From assembly GCA_946479785.1 (NCBI GenBank), contig CAMLHQ010000120.1, positions 1-7,663 on the forward strand: 7,663 nt of DNA, in the 5' to 3' direction. The DNA comes from an uncultured Nitrospira sp. Lineage in GTDB: Bacteria; Nitrospirota; Nitrospiria; Nitrospirales; Nitrospiraceae. The translations under genes and the position numbers were made by a program. The notes beneath the pieces were generated by a model. It was not told the DNA's origin. It did no database searches and saw only the letters and a list, made by a program, of their open reading frames with translations. How positions within the stretch are numbered: the first letter of the stretch is position 1; the number at the start of each line of letters is the position of its first letter. This document shows, piece by piece, positions 5,174 through 7,663 of the stretch.

Positions 5174-6805
5174 CTAACCAGCTGAAGTGGCGTGAGATTC
5201 AGGCCGATGTCGTGGTGATGCTGACGTAGAAGGCCGTCGCGATCTAAGAATTTCTTCGAGCGAAAGGAGCGCATCCCGTCCTGAGTTACCTTCAATCCCT
5301 CGGCTCAGGCTCTTGTCGGCATAGGAATCTTGGGGCTTAGTCGTTTGAGAGAGGGATCCTGTCCATTTTCTGGGGTCTCGGCTGCCTTCTTTTCGTTCCC
5401 ACGCTCGGAGACAAGCCTTCGCAATGAACTTGTTGAGGGGTGCGGGGTTGTAGAGGAGTTTCCGAATGCTGGAGGGGGTCAACATTAGCGGGTTGTAGCC
5501 GGCTGAAAGGTAACCTTCTTCAAGAAGGCGTTGTTCGAGATCGGTGTTGGGCTGGATGCCGAGAAAAAACATCAACGGAAAGACACGCTCTTCGCCGAGG
5601 ATGGACGCGACTTTTTTATATGATTCCACGCTTTGCAGCAGAGACTCTTCCGTCTCTTTCGGACTATTGAGTGAGTAGTTCAAGATGACCTTGCCCTTGA
5701 AGCCAGCCTCGGCCAGGTAGCGACAGCCATCATAGAGCCGCTCCAGCTTGAACCCCATATGGAGATTATTGAGGATCTCCTGCGAGCCGGAGGTGATGGC
5801 CACTTCAAGATCGCCGACACCGGACCGAACCATCAGCTTCGCCAACTCAGGTGTAATCAAGGAGGTCCTGATGTAGCCGGACCACTCGATCTCCATCTTT
5901 TCGCTGACGATCCGTTCCAGGATTTCCGTGCATTGAGGATAGGCCTCCTTGCCGGTAATGAACTGCGCGTCGGTAAACCAGAAGCGCCGGGCACCCCACT
6001 GATGGTAATGCTGGGCGATATCTTTGACGACCATTTCGGCCGGCCGATAGCGCACACGTTTGCCTTCAATATAGGGATAGAGACAAAAGGCGCAGTCATA
6101 GGGGCAGCCGCGCTTCGACTGCACGCCGATCGATTCACTTATGTATTCGCGATATTGCGGGAAAATCGAGGTGAGATAGGGCAGATCCACCGTCAGCGCG
6201 TCAAGCAGCGCCGGGGAACCCTGACGGCCTTTCCTGATCTGTTGCCCTTCTTTCATGATGTAGCGCTCGTCTTCAATCGACCGGCCCTCGATCACTTTTA
6301 AGATCGCATCTTCACCTTCTCCCAAGAGACCAATGGTCCCTTCCGGTAGTTTCTCGATGAGTTGGTCCGCGAAGGCTGTGAAGGCCCCGCCTCCGATCAT
6401 GATCTGCGCCTTGGGAAATTCCTTTCGGATCAACCAGGGGTAGGACAGGATCGTATAGATGTGGCTGTAGTAGCGGTAGAGCTGCTTCAGTCCCGCGAAT
6501 GAAGCAGCGATCCGCTTGATGGGATTGCTCGCGAAATAAAAATTGAACGCATGCTCCAGAGAGGAATCGCCCTCGTGGGGCGAAAAGATTTGAATATCGC
6601 GCCACGAGAAGCAGACCAGGTCCGGTTTGAAGTCGGTCGCGACATCTCGTATCGCCTGGCTCCGTTGCGAAACTGGATACAACGACAGATCGAGAATACG
6701 CTGGCGCACGTCCGGCTTGCGCCGATGGATGAAGTCCGCCAAGTAGGTCACCCCGATGGGATAGACGGTCTTGCAGGGGAGGAAGATGTAGAGAATGGAG
6801 TTCAT
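5174..6805 (-). CDS. B12-binding-domain radical SAM protein
   Basis: This 543-residue protein has a class B (cobalamin-dependent) radical SAM layout. The N-terminal Rossmann-like B12-type domain (about 1-175) shows PIGVTYLADF (16-25), PDLVCFSWRD (61-70) and MIGGGAFTAF (136-145). The usual DxHxxG motif is missing; the equivalent place reads DLSLYP (39-44), so cobalamin, if bound, would lack the lower-axial histidine. The radical SAM core starts at C234-x3-C238-x2-C241 (KRGCPYDCAFC), followed by WFTDAQF (276-282) and a family-type end near LRAWERKEG (466-474). An insertion of about 40 residues rich in aromatic and basic residues (77-117) sits inside the B12 domain. The last 70 residues are Ser/Arg-rich and look unconserved. 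ATG at 6805 follows the ubiE stop by 7 nt, with only a weak GAAG-type site, so coupling is likely. Known relatives methylate or rearrange lipids, pigments and natural products. A quinone or lipid substrate is suggested by the neighbour but not shown. Confidence 0.87.
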   Translation of the reverse strand: MNSILYIFLPCKTVYPIGVTYLADFIHRRKPDVRQRILDLSLYPVSQRSQAIRDVATDFKPDLVCFSWRDIQIFSPHEGDSSLEHAFNFYFASNPIKRIAASFAGLKQLYRYYSHIYTILSYPWLIRKEFPKAQIMIGGGAFTAFADQLIEKLPEGTIGLLGEGEDAILKVIEGRSIEDERYIMKEGQQIRKGRQGSPALLDALTVDLPYLTSIFPQYREYISESIGVQSKRGCPYDCAFCLYPYIEGKRVRYRPAEMVVKDIAQHYHQWGARRFWFTDAQFITGKEAYPQCTEILERIVSEKMEIEWSGYIRTSLITPELAKLMVRSGVGDLEVAITSGSQEILNNLHMGFKLERLYDGCRYLAEAGFKGKVILNYSLNSPKETEESLLQSVESYKKVASILGEERVFPLMFFLGIQPNTDLEQRLLEEGYLSAGYNPLMLTPSSIRKLLYNPAPLNKFIAKACLRAWERKEGSRDPRKWTGSLSQTTKPQDSYADKSLSRGIEGNSGRDALLSLEEILRSRRPSTSASPRHRPESHATSAG

Positions 6806-6812
6806 CGTACGT

Positions 6813-7610
6813 TCACTTCACTGCGACGTGGATGGCGACAATGCCGCCGGTGAGATTCTTATACCTGACGTCGCGGAAGCCGGCCTCGCGGAGGACTTGG
6901 CAGAGCCGTTCCTGATCAGGAAACGTGCGGATCGAGGCAGGCAAATATTCGTACACGCCCGTGGTGTCGTGGGCGACTTTCGTGCCGATCCAGGGCAGCA
7001 GCCTGAACGAATACCAGTCATAGAGCGCGCGGAGCCAGCCAAAGACAGGACGGGAAAATTCCAGGCAGACGAACGTGCCGCCCGGCTTCATCACGCGGCG
7101 GATCTCGCCGATGGCCTGAGCGAGGTTCCCGACATTGCGCATGCAGAAGCCGGTCGTGACGGCATCGAACGTATTGTCGTCGAATCCGAGATGCTCCGCG
7201 TTGGCTTGCAGGCAGGTGATCTTACCGGTCAGACCCTTGCTATCGACCTTCTTCAACCCTTCGGCCAGCATCGCGTGATTCAGATCTGAAGCGATTACCC
7301 GTCCCTTGGCCCCCATATGAGGCTCCACTAACAGCGCAAGGTCCGCGGTGCCAGCTCCGACATCGAGCGCCATGCCCTGTTCAACCACCGGAACCAATGC
7401 AGCGGTGATGTTCTTCCAACGGTAGTGAAGACCAAAGCTCAACAGGGTATTGTTCAGATCATACACGCCGGCGATGGCAGTGAACATCCGCTGCACCGCC
7501 TGTTCACGTGCGGAGCCCGACCACGTCGAAATTGCGCGGGCTTGGGCATCCTGCGTTCGCTGCTCAGTCACAGATTCCCTCATTAAGAGCATGGGCATGG
7601 GTGGTAGCAC
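6813..7610 (-). CDS. ubiE: UbiE/MenG-type demethylmenaquinone (or quinone-ring) C-methyltransferase
   Basis: SAM-dependent class I methyltransferase that adds the ring C-methyl group in menaquinone synthesis and, in some bacteria, ubiquinone synthesis. It acts at the inner face of the membrane. Family signature one is nearly complete: Y50-D51...N54...S58-x3-H62-x2-W65 (YDLNNTLLSFGLHYRW), with N in place of the common M. SAM motif I is LDVGAGTAD (82-90), the acidic ribose contact is SDLNHAML (108-115), and NAEHLGF (137-143), CMRNV (156-160) and RVMKPGG (172-178) complete the fold. Length (265) is close to the usual 230-255 residues. The start is uncertain: the first codon used is GTG at 7610 with a weak GAG-type site; ATGs at 7598, 7592 and 7583 lack one. 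The frame is open to the window edge. If the organism is Nitrospira, which relies on menaquinone, menG would be the more apt name. It appears to be first in a pair with the B12 radical SAM gene. Confidence 0.93.
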   Translation of the reverse strand: MLPPMPMLLMRESVTEQRTQDAQARAISTWSGSAREQAVQRMFTAIAGVYDLNNTLLSFGLHYRWKNITAALVPVVEQGMALDVGAGTADLALLVEPHMGAKGRVIASDLNHAMLAEGLKKVDSKGLTGKITCLQANAEHLGFDDNTFDAVTTGFCMRNVGNLAQAIGEIRRVMKPGGTFVCLEFSRPVFGWLRALYDWYSFRLLPWIGTKVAHDTTGVYEYLPASIRTFPDQERLCQVLREAGFRDVRYKNLTGGIVAIHVAVK

Positions 7611-7646
7611 CCGCTTTCTCGCTTTGTCAAGGCAACGAGGCCTGAT

Positions 7647-7652
7647 GTTATA
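7647..7652 (-). promoter_or_regulatory. Possible -10 element upstream of ubiE
   Basis: TATAAC on the minus strand matches five of six bases of the sigma-70 -10 box and lies about 37 nt before the GTG start of ubiE. Its -35 would fall outside the window. The preceding AAGGAGA (7660-7654) resembles a ribosome site, but no standard start codon follows it in frame within range. Confidence 0.3.
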
Positions 7653-7663
7653 ATCTCCTTTCT

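Noticed and set aside
7602..7630. TTGACA on the minus strand upstream of ubiE as a -35 box.
   Set aside because: At 16-18 bp spacing no -10-like sequence follows, and it would start transcription inside the likely coding region.
7649..7654. Plus-strand TATAAT pointing out of the window.
   Set aside because: The best upstream -35 (TTGTCA at 7624-7629) is 19 bp away, and the site overlaps the minus-strand leader of ubiE; nothing in the window supports a rightward gene.

Overview
The window looks like a chromosomal segment of a moderately GC-rich, non-photosynthetic Gram-negative bacterium. The mix of genes (menaquinone/ubiquinone methyltransferase, cobalamin-type radical SAM enzyme, NirJ/AhbD-like radical SAM enzyme and PCP_red domains) suggests Nitrospirota, most likely Nitrospira. 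That is an inference from gene content and style; no marker gene here proves it. All six supported genes lie on the minus strand, so the region is read from right to left.

Right end (about 7663-5174): a ubiE/menG C-methyltransferase is followed after 7 nt by a B12-binding-domain radical SAM protein, so the two are probably co-transcribed. A -10-like TATAAC sits near the window edge. The second protein ends in a 70-residue Ser/Arg-rich tail, and a short array of degenerate 7-bp repeats follows its stop.

Centre (about 5080-906): a 224-nt spacer with a possible promoter and a dyad symmetry leads into a three-gene cluster. The first gene encodes an unusual 698-residue protein: two UspA domains, then a PCP_red-type helical domain, a four-cysteine rubredoxin-like knuckle, and two more PCP_red-type domains separated by an Asn-Gly linker. 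Its stop overlaps by one base (TGATG) the start of a SPASM/twitch radical SAM protein of the NirJ/AhbD (heme d1 / alternative heme) type, which carries a fourth PCP_red-type domain at its C-terminus. After 52 nt, partly filled by 7-bp repeats, comes a four-helix CopD-like membrane protein rich in histidine. The shared PCP_red modules and the overlap argue for one functional unit. A tetrapyrrole- or redox-cofactor-related job is the best guess, and this is the most interesting part of the window.

Left end (905-1): about 525 nt (381-905) without a convincing gene but dense in inverted repeats, then the 5' part of a ribbon-helix-helix (CopG/ParD-like) DNA-binding protein that runs off the left edge. 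This end looks like accessory DNA rather than a continuation of the operon.
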